Shown here piece after piece: positions 11,407 to 22,945 of a stretch of DNA of 64,000 bases. The stretch comes from Mauremys mutica (taxonomy: Eukaryota; Chordata; Testudines; Geoemydidae), in contig NC_059094.1 of the NCBI RefSeq assembly GCF_020497125.1, forward strand, positions 2,521,733 through 2,585,732. The letters are read 5' to 3'. Numbering within the stretch: position 1 is the stretch's first letter; the number at the start of each line of letters is the position of its first letter. The notes under the pieces are model-generated. The model saw only the letters and a list, made by a program, of their open reading frames with translations, searched no databases and was not told where the DNA came from. A program made the position numbers and the translations under genes.

Positions 11407-14255
11407 ATGGGATACCGGGAGGAAGCACAAGCAGGAGACTGCAAGAGGGGAGGACTCCTGTCTCAGACCGAGAAAGCGGGACAATCAGCGAGTTATCTTA
11501 AGTGCCTATACACAAATGCAAGAAGCCTGGGGAACAAGCAGGGAGAACTAGAAGTCCTGGCACAGTCAGGGAATTATGATGTAATTGGAATAACAGAGAC
11601 TTGGTGGGATAACTCACATGATTGGAGTACTGTCATAGATGAATATAAACTGTTCAGGAAGGACAGGCAGGGCAGAAAAGGTGGGGGAGTTGCGTTGTAT
11701 GTAAGAGAGCAGTATGACTGCTCAGAGCTCCGGTATGAAACTGCAGAAAAACCTGAGTGTCTCTGGATTAAATTTAGAAGTATGAACAACAAGGGTAATG
11801 TCGTGGTGGGAGTCTGCTACAGACCACCGGACCAGGGGGATGAGGTGGACGAGGCTTTCTTCCAGCAACTAACAGAAGTTGCTAGATCACAGGCCCTGGT
11901 TCTCATGGGTGACTTTAATCACCCCGATATCTGCTGGGAGAGCAATACAGCAGTGCACAGACAATCTAGGAAGTTTCTGGAAAGTGTAGGGGACAATTTC
12001 CTGGTGCAAGTGCTGGAGGAATCAACTAGGGGAAAAGCTCTTCTTGACCTGCTGCTCACAAACAGGGAAGAAATAGTAGAGGAAGCAATAGTGGATGGGA
12101 ACCTGGGAGGCAGTGACCATGAGGTGGTCGAGTTCAGGATCCTGACACAAGGAAGAAAGGAGAGCAGTAGAACAGAGACCCTGGACTTCAGAAAAGCAGA
12201 CTTCGACTCCCTCAGGGAACTGATGGGCAAGGTCCCCTGGGAGAATAACATGACGGGGAAAGGAGTCGAGGAAAGCTGGCTGTATTTCAAAGAAACCTTA
12301 TTGAGGTTGCAGGAACAAACCATCCCGATGTGTAGGAAGAAAAGTAAATATGGCAGGCGACCAGCTTGGCTTAACAGTGAAATCCTTGCTCGTCTTAAAC
12401 ACAAAAGAACAGCTTACAAGAAGTGGAAGATTGGACAAATAACCAGGGAGGAGTATAAAAGTATTGTTCAGGCATGCAGGTGTGAAATCAGGAAGGCCAA
12501 ATCACACTTGGAGTTGCAGCTAGCCGGAGATGTTAGGAGTAACAAGAAGGGTTTCTTTAGGTATGTTAGCAACAGGAAGAAAGTCAAGGAAAGCGTGGGC
12601 CCCTTGCTGAATGAGGGAGGGAACCTAGTGACAGAGGATGTGGAGAAAGCTAGTGTACTCAATGCTTTTTTTGCCTCTGTCTTCACAGACAAGGTCAGCT
12701 CCCAGACAGCTGCACTCTGCAGCATGGTAGGGGAGGAGGTGACCAGCTCTCTGTGGAGAAAGAAGTAGTTCGGGGCTATTTAGGAAAGCTGGACGAGCAC
12801 AAGTCCATGGGGCCGGATGCGCTGCATCCGAGGGTGCTAAAGGAGTTGGCCGATGAGATTGCAGAGCCATTGGCCATTATCTTTGAAAAATCATGGCGAT
12901 CGGGGGAGGTCCCGGATGACTGGAAAAAAGCTAATGTAGTGCCCATCTTTAAAAAAGGGAAGAAGGAAGATCCAGGGAACTACAGGGCAGTCAGTCTCAC
13001 CTCAGTCCCTGGAAAAATCATGGAACAGGTCCTCAAGGAATCAATCCTGAACCACTTAAAGGAGGGGAAAGTGATCAGGAACAGTCAGCATGGATTCACC
13101 AAGGGCAAGTCATGCCTGACTAACCTAATTGCCTTCTATGACGAGATAACCGGCTCTGTGGATGAGGGGAAAGCAGTGGATGTACTATTTCTGGACTTTA
13201 GCAAAGCTTTTGATACAGTCTCCCACAGTATTCTTGCCAGCAAGTTAAAGAAGTATGGGCTGGATGAATGGACGGTAAGGTGGATAGAAAACTGGCTAGA
13301 TGCTCGGGCTCAACGGGTAGTGATCAATGGTTCCATGTCTAGTTGGCAGCCGGTATCAAGTGGAGTGCCCCAAGGGTCGGTGCTGGGGCCGGTTTTATTC
13401 AATATCTTCATTAACGATCTGGAGGATGGTGTGGACTGCACCCTTAGCAAGTTTGCAGATGACACTAAACTGGGAGGAGTGGTTGATACGCTGGAGGGTA
13501 GGGCTAGGATACAGAGGGACCTAGACAAATTAGAGGATTGGGCCAAAAGAAATATGATGAGGTTCAACAAGGACAAGTGCAGAGTCCTGCATTTAGGACG
13601 GAAGAATCCCATGCACTGCTACAGACTAGGGACCGAATGGCTGGGCAGCAGTTCTGCAGAAAAGGACCTAGGGGTTATGGTGGACGAAAAGCTGAATATG
13701 AGTCAACAGTGTGCCCTTGTTGCCAAGAAGGCTAATGGCATTTTGGGTTGTATAAGATGGGGCATTTCCAGCAGATCAAGGGATGTGATCATTCCCCTCT
13801 ACTCAGCACTGGTGAGGCCTCATTTGGAGTACTGTGTCCAGTTTTGGGCCCCACACTACAAGAAGGATGTGGATAAATTGGAGAGAGTCCAGCGGAGGGC
13901 AACAAAAATGATTAGGGGGCTGGAGCACATGACTTATGAGGAGAGGCTGAGGGAACTGGGATTGTTTAGTCTGCAGAAGAGAAGAATGAGGGGGGATTTG
14001 ATAGCTGCTTTCAACTACCTGAAATGGGGTTCCAAAGAGGATGGATCTAGACTGTTATCAGTGGTAGAAGATGACAGAACAAGGAGTAATGGTCTCAAGT
14101 TGCAGAGGGGGAGATTTAGGTTGGATATTAGGAAAATCTTTTTCACTAGTAGGGTGGTGAAGAACTGGAATGGGTTACCTAGGGAGGTAGTGGAATCTCC
14201 TTCCTTAGAGGTTTTTAAGGTCAGGCTTGACAAAGCCCTGGCTGGGATGATTTAG
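11407..14255 (+). pseudogene. CR1 ORF2 (endonuclease + reverse transcriptase), one frameshift
   Basis: An APE-type endonuclease comes first: [42 protein letters not shown] and [10 protein letters not shown] are all present. The RT domain follows, with [50 protein letters not shown] and the catalytic FADDTKLGG. The frame is open from 11407 to 12768 and again from 12753 to 14255. Comparison with the sister copy at 18478-20192 (gcacggtatgggg there, gcatggtagggg here) shows one base lost at about 12729. This single change truncates the protein before the RT. Combined length would be about 950 aa, the usual CR1 size. Confidence 0.92.
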
Positions 14256-14341
14256 TTGGGTTTGGTCCTGCTTTGAGCAGGGGGTTGGACTAGATGACCT
14301 CCTGAGGTCCCTTCCAACCCTGAGATTCTATGATTCTATGA

Positions 14342-17173
14342 TATTTATAAAGAGCAATCCTATCCCCCCTCAGCCTTCTTTTGGTTAGGCTATACAAGCC
14401 AGGCTCTTTGAGTCTCCTTTCATAAGACAGGTTTTCCATTCCTCGGATCATCCTAGTAGCCCGTCTCTGAACGTGTTCCAGTTTGAATTCATCCTTCTTA
14501 AACATGGGAGACCAGAACTGCACATAGTATTCCAGATGAGGTCTCACCAGTGCCTTGTACAATGGTACTAACACCTCCTTATCTTTGCTGGAAATACCTC
14601 ACTTGATGCATCCTAAACCTGCATTAGCTTTTTTTAACGGCCATATCACATTGAAGCAGCAAAGAATCCTGTGGCACCTTATAGACTAACAGACGTTTTG
14701 CAGCATGAGCTTTCGTGGGTGAATACCCACTTCTTCGGATGCAAGGGAATCCCTTGAATCTTCCCTTGCATCCAAAGAAGTGGGTATTCACCCACGAAAG
14801 CTCATGCTGCAAAACGTCTGTTAGTCTATAAGGTGCCACAGGATTCTTTGCTGCTTCTACAGAACCAGACTAACACGGCTACCCCTCTGATACATATCAC
14901 ATTGGTGGCTCATAGTCATCCTGTGATCAACCAATACTCCAAGGTCCTTCTCCTCCTCTGTTACTTCCAACTAATGTGTCCCCAATTTATAACTAAAATT
15001 CTTGTTATTAATCCCTAAATGCATGACCTTGAACTTTTCACTATTAAATTTCATCCTATTACTATTACTCCATTTTAAAAGGTCATCCAGATCTTCCTGT
15101 ATGATATCCCGGTCCTTCTCTGTGTTAGCAATACCTCCCAGCTTTGTGTCATCCGCAAACTTTATTAGCACATTCCCGCTTTTTGTGCCAAGGTCAGTAA
15201 TAAAAAGGTTAAATAAGATTGGTCCCAAAACTGATCCCTGAGGAACTCCACTAGTAACTTCCTTCTAGCCTGACAGTTCACCTTTCAGCACGACCCGTTG
15301 TAGTCTCCCCTTTAACCAGTTCCTTATCCACCTTTCAATTTTCATACTGATCCCCATCTTTTCCAATTTAACTAATAATTCCCCATGTGGAATCGTGTCA
15401 AATGCCTTCCTGAAATCGAGGTAAATTAGATCCACTGCATTTTCTTTGTCTAAAAAATTTGTTATCTTCTCAAAGAAGGAGATCAGGTTGGTTTGGCATG
15501 ATCTACCTTTTGTAAAACCATGTTGTATTTTGTCCCAATTACCATTGACCTCAATGTCCTTTACTACTTTCTCCTTCAAAATTTTTTCCAAGACCTTACA
15601 TACTACAGATGTCAAACTAACAGGCCTATAGTTACTCGGATCACTTTTTTTCCTTTTCTTAAAAATAGGAACTATGTTAGCAATTCTCCAGTCGTACGGT
15701 ACAACCCCTGAGTTTGCCGATTCATTGAAAATTCTTGCTAATGGGCTTGCAATTTCATGTGCCAGTTCCTTTAATATTCTTGGATGAAGATTATCTGGGC
15801 CCTCCGATTTTGTCCCATTAAGCTGTTCGAGTTTGGCTTCTACCTCGGATGTGGTGATATCTACCTCCATATCCTCATTCCCATTGTCATCCTTCCATTA
15901 TCCCTAAGCTCCTCATTAGCCTTATTAAAGACTGAGGCAAAGTATTTATTTAGATATTGGGCCATACCTAGATTATCTTTAACCTCCATTCCGTCCTCAG
16001 TGTTTAGCGGTCCCACCTCTTTCTTTGTTTTCTTCTTATTTATATGGCTATAGAATCTTTTACTATTGGTTTTAATTCCCTTTGCAAGGTCCAATTCTAC
16101 ATGGCTTTTAGCTTTTCTCACTTCATCCCTACATGTTCTGACCTCACTAAGGTAGCTTTCCTTGCTAATCCCACCCATCTTCCACTCCTTGTAGGCTTTC
16201 TGCTTTTTCCTAATCACCTCTTTGAGATGCTTGCTCATCCAGTTTGGTCTACAACTCCTGCCTATGATTTTTTTCCCCTTTCTTGGGATGCAGGCTTCTG
16301 ATAGTTCCTGCAACTTTGACTTGAAGTAATTCCAGGCCTCCTCTGCCTTTAGATCCACAAGTTCTTCAGTTCAATCCACTTCCCTAACCAATTTTCTTAA
16401 TTCTTCAAAGTTAGCCCTTTTGAAATCAAAAATCCTAGTCCCAGATCTATTTTTGTTTATCCTTCCATCTAGTTTGAACTGAATTAGCTCATGATCACTC
16501 GAACCAAGGTTGTCCCCTACAACCATTTATTCTATGAGGTCCTCACGACTCACCAAAACCAAATCTAAAATGGCATCCCCTCTTGTAGGTTCTTCAACTA
16601 CTTGGTGAAGAAATCCATCAGCTATCACATCCAGAAAAATCTGAGCCCTATTATTGTTACTAGCACTTGTCCTCCAGTCTATATCTGGGAAGTTAGTCTC
16701 CCATGATCACACAATTCTCATTAGTGTTTACTTCATTAAAAACATTAAAGAGGTCTCTATCCATATCCAAATCAGATCCCGGCGGTCTGTAGCACACCCC
16801 AAGCACTATCTCAGGGGAGGCTCTAGTAGCTTTTTTCCCCAGTGTGATTTTTGCCCAGACAGACTGTCTTATCCATTCCATCCCTTCTTATTTCTTTACA
16901 GACTACCTCATCATTGATATACAGTGCTACTCCACCACCTTTGCCTTTATTTCTGTCTTTCCTAAACAGCACATAGCCTTCAATACCCGTACTCCAGTCA
17001 TGACTACTATTCCACCATGTTTCTGTTATCCCTATAATATCCGGTTTCACTTCCTGCACCAGTAGCTCTAGTTCCTCCATTTTGTTACCTAGGCTCCTCG
17101 CATTAGTGTACAGACATCTTAATTTTTGCCGTTTGGCTTCACTGACATTCTTTACCCGGTTAGGCACAGACAT
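14342..17173 (-). pseudogene. CR1 ORF2, decayed (endonuclease plus RT)
   Basis: Reading leftwards: 16823-17173 encodes the start of the endonuclease ([34 protein letters not shown]). 15861-16358 is the linker after the endonuclease. 15265-15870 is the N-terminal RT (FTKGRSCQTNL, YLDFRKAFDTIPH). 14971-15228 holds the catalytic FADDTKL. 14342-14574 is the RT C-terminus ([14 protein letters not shown]). Frameshifts and stops separate these pieces, and a 239-bp Penelope insertion breaks the frame at 14654. Confidence 0.82.
14654..14892. mobile_element. Palindromic Penelope-like terminal remnant
   Basis: The arms 14654-14749 and 14761-14856 are 96-nt inverted repeats with one mismatch (ccgaag/ccaaag) around an 11-nt spacer. 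The right arm continues into the complete Penelope 3' terminus (...acacggctacccctctgata). The 12-bp duplication catatcacattg flanks it (14642-14653 and 14893-14904). It is inserted in a CR1 RT gene. Confidence 0.87.
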
Positions 17174-17204
17174 TCTACCACCGGTATCACCTATAAGACT
17201 GGTG

Positions 17205-18030
17205 TATTGTTCCAGGGGAGCAATGGGTCACAACTCCGAGAGTGGTGATCTCTTAGTTCTTGGATGGATGGCCCCAGATACGCCTTTGCTTCCATCTGCC
17301 TACACCCACAAGTCATAGGGAAAGTAGCCCACAACAAAGCCACCATCATTCTCCTAGCACCCTACTGGCCCAGACAGTTCTGGTTCACCAAACTTCTAAT
17401 GATGTCCACCCACCAGTCTATCAGGATCTGCCCATTTCCTGATCTCCTAACCAAGGACAAGGGGAAAATCAAGCAACCCAACCCATGCTCACTTCACCTC
17501 ACGGTCTGATGTTTGGATAGGCGTTGGAAATAGAATGTTCATGCTCTGCCGCCATTCAGGAAACCCTTAACCCAAAGTAGAAAAGATTCTACTAGAACCT
17601 GCTACCTAGCCAAATGGAGACACTTTTTGGACTGAGCACAACTCCACCAATGTTTGCTAGGTACCATGGGCACTCCTAGGCTTGAAGAATACATGTCTAG
17701 CTCTTAGTTCAATGCAGGTACATCTAGCAGCGGTTAGTGCCTTCATCCCTCTGGAGAAGAGTTCCATCTTTACACTCTCAACTCATATATTTATGAAGGG
17801 CTTTATCAGAACCTTCCCACTGATCCTTAAACGTACTCCTCAGTGGAATCTTAACCTTGTCCTGTCAACGCTCACCGGTCTACCCTTCAAACCTATGGCA
17901 ACATGTGCCATGGCCTAACTGTCCATGAAGGTGGCCATTCTTAGTGGGCATTGCTTTGGTCAGGAAAGCCAGCGAGCTGGGAGCCATCATAGCATGCCTT
18001 CCCTAGACAACATTTCACAAAGAGAGAGTT
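17205..18030 (+). pseudogene. DIRS-B tyrosine recombinase, first part
   Basis: Starts CSRGAMGHNS, continues through ILLAPYWPRQFWFTKLL, then RTCYLAKWRHFLD and MQVHLAAVSAFIPLEKSSIF, and ends TTFHKERV at 18030. This is the post-RNase H segment and the N-terminal half of the DIRS recombinase. It has several stops. The frame resumes as SLQLHLKFLP at 25603, after DIRS-A. Confidence 0.68.
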
Positions 18031-18205
18031 CAAGTGCTTCCTCATGTCCATTCCATGTTAGAGTGTGTGCACACCGTTGCCAGAGATTTTTCCCTCACTG
18101 GTATCTGTTGGGCCAGCTCTTGCACCCTCTGGAGCCACATACTTGTGCACCAGTATAACGGGTGCTGCCGGCCCCACACCCTCTCAGTTCCTTCTTTCCT
18201 CCCGT
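18031..18205 (+). repeat. DIRS-A left terminal repeat
   Basis: Contains agtgcttcctcatgtccatt, and later ctggagccacatacttgtgc and cagttccttctttcctcccg. It is the inverse counterpart of 25318-25602. The terminal repeats of DIRS-C belong to the same family. Confidence 0.7.
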
Positions 18206-18477
18206 GATGTTTGCTGGAACAACCCTTTTTGCTCCTGCAAGTCTTTCTTCTCAGTGTTTCATTTGCAGTTATCTGTCAGGACTTCAGACCCTGCGCTAAA
18301 AGAGACATTAGGCTGAAGGCTATCCTCGTGGAAGATGCCCTCAGACCAGTCTCAGAGCCAAGCTGCTCCCATTTGGCACCAAGTACTTCAGCATTGGTGC
18401 GAAGCACTCCTCCGGGACGGAGCTCTTCCCAGAATGGTTCACCATCTCTGGTGCTGAGGAAGAAGCACAAGAAGCTT

Positions 18478-20192
18478 CACAGGCCCTGGTTCTCATGGGT
18501 GACTTTAATCACCCCGATATCTGCTGGGAGAGCAATACAGCAGTGCACAGACAATCCAGGAAGTTTCTGGAAAGTGTAGGGGACAATTTCCTGGTGCAAG
18601 TGCTGGAGGAACCAACTAGGGGAAAAGCTCTTCTTGACCTGCTGCTCACAAACAGGGAAGAAATAGTAGAGGAAGCAATAGTGGATGGGAACTTGGGAGG
18701 CAGTGACCATGAGATGGTCGAGTTCAGGATCCTGACACAAGGAAGAAAGGAGAGCAGTAGAACAGAGACCCTGGACTTCAGAAAAGCAGACTTCGACTCC
18801 CTCAGGGAACTGATGGGCAAGGTCCCCTGGGAGAATAACATGACGGGGAAAGGAGTCGAGGAAAGCTGGCTGTATTTTAAAGAATCCTTATTGAGGTTGC
18901 AGGAACAAACCATCCCGATGTGTAGGAAGAAAAGTAAATATGGCAGGCGACCAGCTTGGCTTAACAGTGAAATCCTTGCTCGTCTTAAACACAAAAGAAC
19001 AGCTTACAAGAAGTGGAAGATTGGACAAATAACCAGGGAGGAGTATAAAAGTATTGCTCAGGCATGCAGGAGTGAAATTAGGAAGGCCAAATCACACTTG
19101 GAGTTGCAGCTAGCCGGAGATGTTAGGAGTAACAAGAAGGGTTTCTTCAGGTATGTTAGCAACAAGAAAGTCAAGGAAAGTGTGGGCCCCTTGCTGAATG
19201 AGGGTGGGAACCTAGTGACAGAGGATGTGGAGAAAGCTAGTGTACTCAATGCTTTTTTTGCCTCTGTCTTCACAGACAAGATCAGTTCCCAGACAGCTGC
19301 ACTCTGCAGCACGGTATGGGGAGGAGGTGACCAGCTCTCCGTGGAGAAAGAAGTAGTTTGGGACTATTTAGAAAAGCTGGACGAGCACAAGTCCATGGGG
19401 CCGGATGCACTGCATCCGAGGGTGCTAAAGGAGTTGGCCGATGAGATTGCAGAGCCATTGGCCAATATCTTTGAAAAATCATGGCGATCGGGGGAAGTCC
19501 CGGATGACTGGAAAAAAGCTAATGTAGTGCCCATCTTTAAAAAAGGGAAGAAGGAAGATCCAGGGAACTACAGGCCAGTCAGTCTCACCTCAGTCCCTGG
19601 AAAAATCATGGAACAGGTCCTCAAGGAATCAATTCTGAACCACCTAAAGGAGGGGAAAGTGATCAGGAACAGTCAGCATGGATTCACCAAGGGCAAGTCA
19701 TGCCTGACTAACCTAATTGCCTTCTATGATGAGATAACCGGCTCTGTGGATGAGGGGAAAGCAGTGGATGTGCTATTTCTGGACTTTAGCAAAGCCTTTG
19801 ATACAGTCTCCCACAGTATTCTTGCCAGCAAGTTAAAGAAGTATGGGCTGGATGAATGGACGGTAAGGTGGATAGAAAACTGGCTAGATGGTCGGGCTCA
19901 ACGGGTAGTGATCAATGGTTCCATGTCTAGTTGGCAGCCGGTATCAAGTGGAGTGCCCCAAGGGTCGGTGCTGGGGCCGGTTTTATTCAATATCTTCATT
20001 AACGATCTGGAGGATGGTGTGGACTGCACCCTTAGCAAGTTTGCAGATGACACTAAACTGGGAGGAGTGGTTGATACGCTGGAGGGTAGGGCTAGGATAC
20101 AGAGGGACCTAGACAAATTAGAGGATTGGGCCAAAAGAAGTATGATGAGGTTCAACAGAGTCCTGCACTTAGGACGGAAGAATCCCATGCAC
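18478..20192 (+). pseudogene. CR1 ORF2, endonuclease end to RT middle
   Basis: An open frame from 18495 encodes [12 protein letters not shown] (endonuclease), [10 protein letters not shown], the RT motifs [24 protein letters not shown] and [13 protein letters not shown], and FADDTKLGG. It has no frameshift at the position broken in the full-length copy and so documents the ancestral frame. A 12-bp in-frame deletion lies just before the Penelope insertion (ttcaacagagtcc). The last ~15 residues of the frame (to 20237) are Penelope-derived. The RT C-terminus resumes at 20867. Confidence 0.88.
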
Positions 20193-20866
20193 AGAGTTGG
20201 CATCGAGGTTTGTTGCATGGATTGGTTCCTGAGCTAGAGTTACTATGGTGCGGTGTGCAGTTGCTGGTGAGAATATGCTTCAGGTTGGCAGGTTGTCTGT
20301 GGGCGAGAACTGGTCTGTCACCCAAGGCCTGTGAAAGTGTGGGATCATTGTCCAGGATGGGTTGTAGATCCCTGATGATGCGTTGTAGGGGTTTTAGCTG
20401 GGGACTGTATGTGATGTATGCCATCACATACAGAACACTTCAACCTCCCTGGCCACACAATAGCAGATCTTAAGGTGGCCATCCTACAGCAAAAAAACTT
20501 TAGGACCAGACTTCAAAGAGAAACTGCTGAGCTCCAGTTCATCTGCAAATTTGACACCATCAGCTCAGGACTAAACAAAGACTGTGAATGGCTTGCCAAT
20601 TACAGAACCAGTTTCTCCTCCCTTGGTTTTCACACCTCAACTGCTAGAACAGGGCCTCATCCACCCTGATTGATCTAACCTCGTTATCTCTAGCTTGCTT
20701 CTTGCTTGCTTATATGTACCTGCCCCAGGAAATTTCCACCACTTGCATCCGAAGAAGTGGGTATTCACCCACGAAAGCTCATGCTGCAAAATGTCTGTTA
20801 GTCTATAAGGTGCCACAGGATTCTTTGCTGCTTCTACAGAACCAGACTAACACGGCTACCCCTCTG
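20193..20866. mobile_element. Penelope-like element with internal inversion
   Basis: The first part (20193-20421) is on the minus strand and encodes the segment after the RT (AYITYSPQLKPLQRIIRDLQ), matching 63890-63960 of the + strand copy. The second part (20422-20866) is on the + strand. It encodes the C-terminal region (HFNLPGHTIADLKVAIL, KNFRTRLQRETAELQFI), then the 3' terminus with the hammerhead-like fold at 20749-20786. The two parts meet at a 12-nt inverted repeat (20405-20416 and 20422-20433). Confidence 0.85.
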
Positions 20867-21218
20867 AAAAATGATTAGGGGGCTGGAGCACATGACTTAT
20901 GAGGAGAGGCTGAGGGAACTGGGATTGTTTAGCCTGCAGAAGAGAAGAATGAGGGGGGATTTGATAGCTGCTTTCAACTACCTGAAATGGGGTTCCAAAG
21001 AGGATGGATCTAGACTGTTCTCAGTGGTAGAAGATGACAGAACAAGGAGTAATGGTCTCAAGTTGCAGAGGGGGAGGTTTAGGTTGGACATTAGGAAAAA
21101 CTTTTTCACTAGTAGGGTGGTGAAGAACTGGAATGGGTTACCTAGGGAGGTGGTGGAATCTCCTTCCTTAGAGGTTTTTACGGTCAGGCTTGACAAAGCC
21201 CTAGCTGGGATGATTTAG
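20867..21218 (+). pseudogene. CR1 ORF2 C-terminus after the Penelope insertion
   Basis: 115 residues starting [20 protein letters not shown] and ending LDKALAGMI, the usual CR1 ORF2 C-terminus. The methionine is internal in intact copies. The 3' UTR follows to 21301. Confidence 0.88.
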
Positions 21219-21305
21219 TTGGGTTTGGTCCTGCTTTGAGCAGGGGGTTGGACTAGATGACCTCCTGAGGTCCCTTTCCAACCCTGAGATTCTATGATTC
21301 TAAGC

Positions 21306-22945
21306 AGTGCACCGACAGAAGGCGCTTGCCAATACAGAAGAAAGACAAGCGGGAGAAGGCAGCACAGTGAGACCTGTGCCAGGCCACTCTTGGGCTCACA
21401 ATGGCACCGTCATCTCCGCCTAGAGCATTTAGTCTGGTCCGGGACCTTCTGCTGATACCTGGAAGCTACCGTGGTGCCAGCAGTCGGATGGTTGCATTAA
21501 TACCGGAGGCTTTCCAAGCAGCTAGGAATCTTCTTTCCCTACCGGTCCTGTCAACTCCAGTGGGACACCTGCTCGCTCTGGTGACTGGAGGCAAGGGAGG
21601 GAACAAGGAGCATTGGGCTCCTTTCCCAGCACTGGGCACCTGGCACCCTCTAGGGTCAAGCTTTCCCTGATCCTGGCATCCCAATCGCCAGTCCATCTCT
21701 GTAACCCCAGCACTGCATGGAAGCAGAAGCGAGTACCGCTCCACTGTGGTTTCTGAGAGGACTCCTCTTCTGAGTCTGAAGGGGAACCTTACATGCCATC
21801 TAAAGCCTACCAGCTTATGTGCCACCAGACTTTGGTGCTGATCCCCCTACCAGCACCTGGCTAGCAGGTCAGTGGCTGATGCAATAGCCTTACTGAAACC
21901 CCAGGGATTTTCCCCCAGTATTGGGCCCTCCCTCCCATTGCTCCTACTCAGTGGTTTCCGAGAGACGGGCTACCACTCCCTCCTGCTCAGCAGCAGACCC
22001 CGACTCGAATATTGACCCCAGTACCAACGTCCAGGAGATGGCTCCAGCAGATGTAGTTGAGCCAGAGGAAGAGGAAGGAACCTCTCCTCTGGTGCAATCC
22101 TCCTCATCCTCCCCAGATGAGGCTGTCATGGGACCCAATAGCCAGCTTCCACAGGATGACTTCAGGGCTCATCAGGACCTGAATGAAGCAGTTTGCTGCA
22201 AAACTGGGTCTGGACATTGAGGAGCTCAAAAAGACATCTCATGGCCTTATTGATATCCTCCCTCCATGGTTGCCTTGCCCATCAGTGAGGTAATGATATG
22301 ACTGGTCAAGGCCCTGTGACAAAGTCCTTCTTCTCTGCCCCTTACCTCAAAGAAGGCAGAGAAGAAGTATTATGTGCCAGCAAGCGGGTTTGAATACCTG
22401 TACTCACATTCCCCCACAAGAGTCCCTGATGGTGTCTGTAGCAAATGAAAGGGACAGGTAGGGCCAGTCGAGCACTATCCCTAAACAAAAAGACACCAAG
22501 AGCCTAGATCTTTTTGATGGGTGGCCTTCAACTACGTATCTCCAACCAACAGGCTTTGCTAGGGAGATATGATTTTAATCTGTGGAACTACTTGACTAAA
22601 TTTAAAGACTCCCTGCCCAAAGATTCAACAAAGGAGTTCGCTGTCCTCTTGGAGGAGGGTGAGAATCTGGCCTGGATCTCTCTCCAGGTTGCTCTGAATG
22701 CTGCCGACTCGGCAGCCAGGACAGTGACCTCTGCTGTCACCGTGAGGTGGTGTTCTTGGCTCCAGTCGAATGGCCTTCCTCACAAGGTTCAACAGTCTAT
22801 CCAGGACCTCCTCTTTGAAGGCTCCTCTCTTTTCTTGGACACAAGACTTCACAGCCTGAAGGACTCAAGAGCCACCCTATATTCCTTAGCCCTGTACACT
22901 CCGTCAGCTTCCAGGAAGCAATTCAGGCCTAGGCACCCTCATTAG
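21306..22945 (+). pseudogene. DIRS-A gag
   Basis: The clearest part is 22514-22945 (143 aa). It contains LLGRYDFNLWNYLTKFKDSL, LQVALNAADSAARTVTSAV and LHSLKDSRATLYSLALYTP, which is the conserved core of vertebrate DIRS gag. Upstream are shorter, Pro/Ser/Glu-rich pieces (21401-21670, 21921-22220) separated by stops. The N-terminal end of gag lies before the CR1 insertion, around 18211-18475. Confidence 0.68.

Larger units (their letters stand above)
10107..14341 (+). mobile_element. Full-length CR1 LINE
   Basis: A complete element of about 4.2 kb: 5' UTR 10107-10345 (with a TATAAAAAGG motif near 10236), ORF1 10346-11362, ORF2 11407-14255, then a short 3' UTR ending in an attctatg repeat. It is inserted into the minus-strand CR1. 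Only one coding defect was found, a 1-nt deletion in ORF2 at about 12729. CR1 copies are usually severely 5'-truncated, so this suggests a recently active lineage. Confidence 0.9.
9316..17204 (-). mobile_element. Long minus-strand CR1, split by a full-length CR1 and a Penelope remnant
   Basis: The 3' UTR lies at 9316-10042 and the coding part at 14342-17204, all on the minus strand. The sequence is continuous across 10042/14342 when compared with the related copy at 28450-28500 (ccctctgatata then ttaaagagcaat). A Penelope remnant occupies 14654-14892. The whole sits in DIRS-B. Confidence 0.87.
18476..21301 (+). mobile_element. CR1 LINE, 5'-truncated, carrying a Penelope insertion
   Basis: Begins inside the endonuclease domain and ends with the typical 3' tail attctatgattct. 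The 4-bp duplication aagc flanks it (18472-18475 and 21302-21305). It is very similar to the full-length copy at 10107-14341. Bases 20193-20866 are Penelope, and about 290 bp of CR1 is missing at that site. Confidence 0.88.

Noticed and set aside
11919..12404. 161-aa minus-strand frame, repeated at 18509-18994
   Set aside because: It is antisense to the CR1 ORF2 endonuclease region. It is duplicated only because the CR1 copies are.
13310..13612. Minus-strand 100-aa frame starting [20 protein letters not shown], repeated at 19898 and 40611
   Set aside because: Antisense shadow of the CR1 RT catalytic region, present wherever that region is present.
21401..21825. Frames of 89-119 aa as possible new genes
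   Set aside because: They lie between the CR1 end and the conserved gag core of DIRS-A. They are best explained as the decayed variable part of gag and its antisense.
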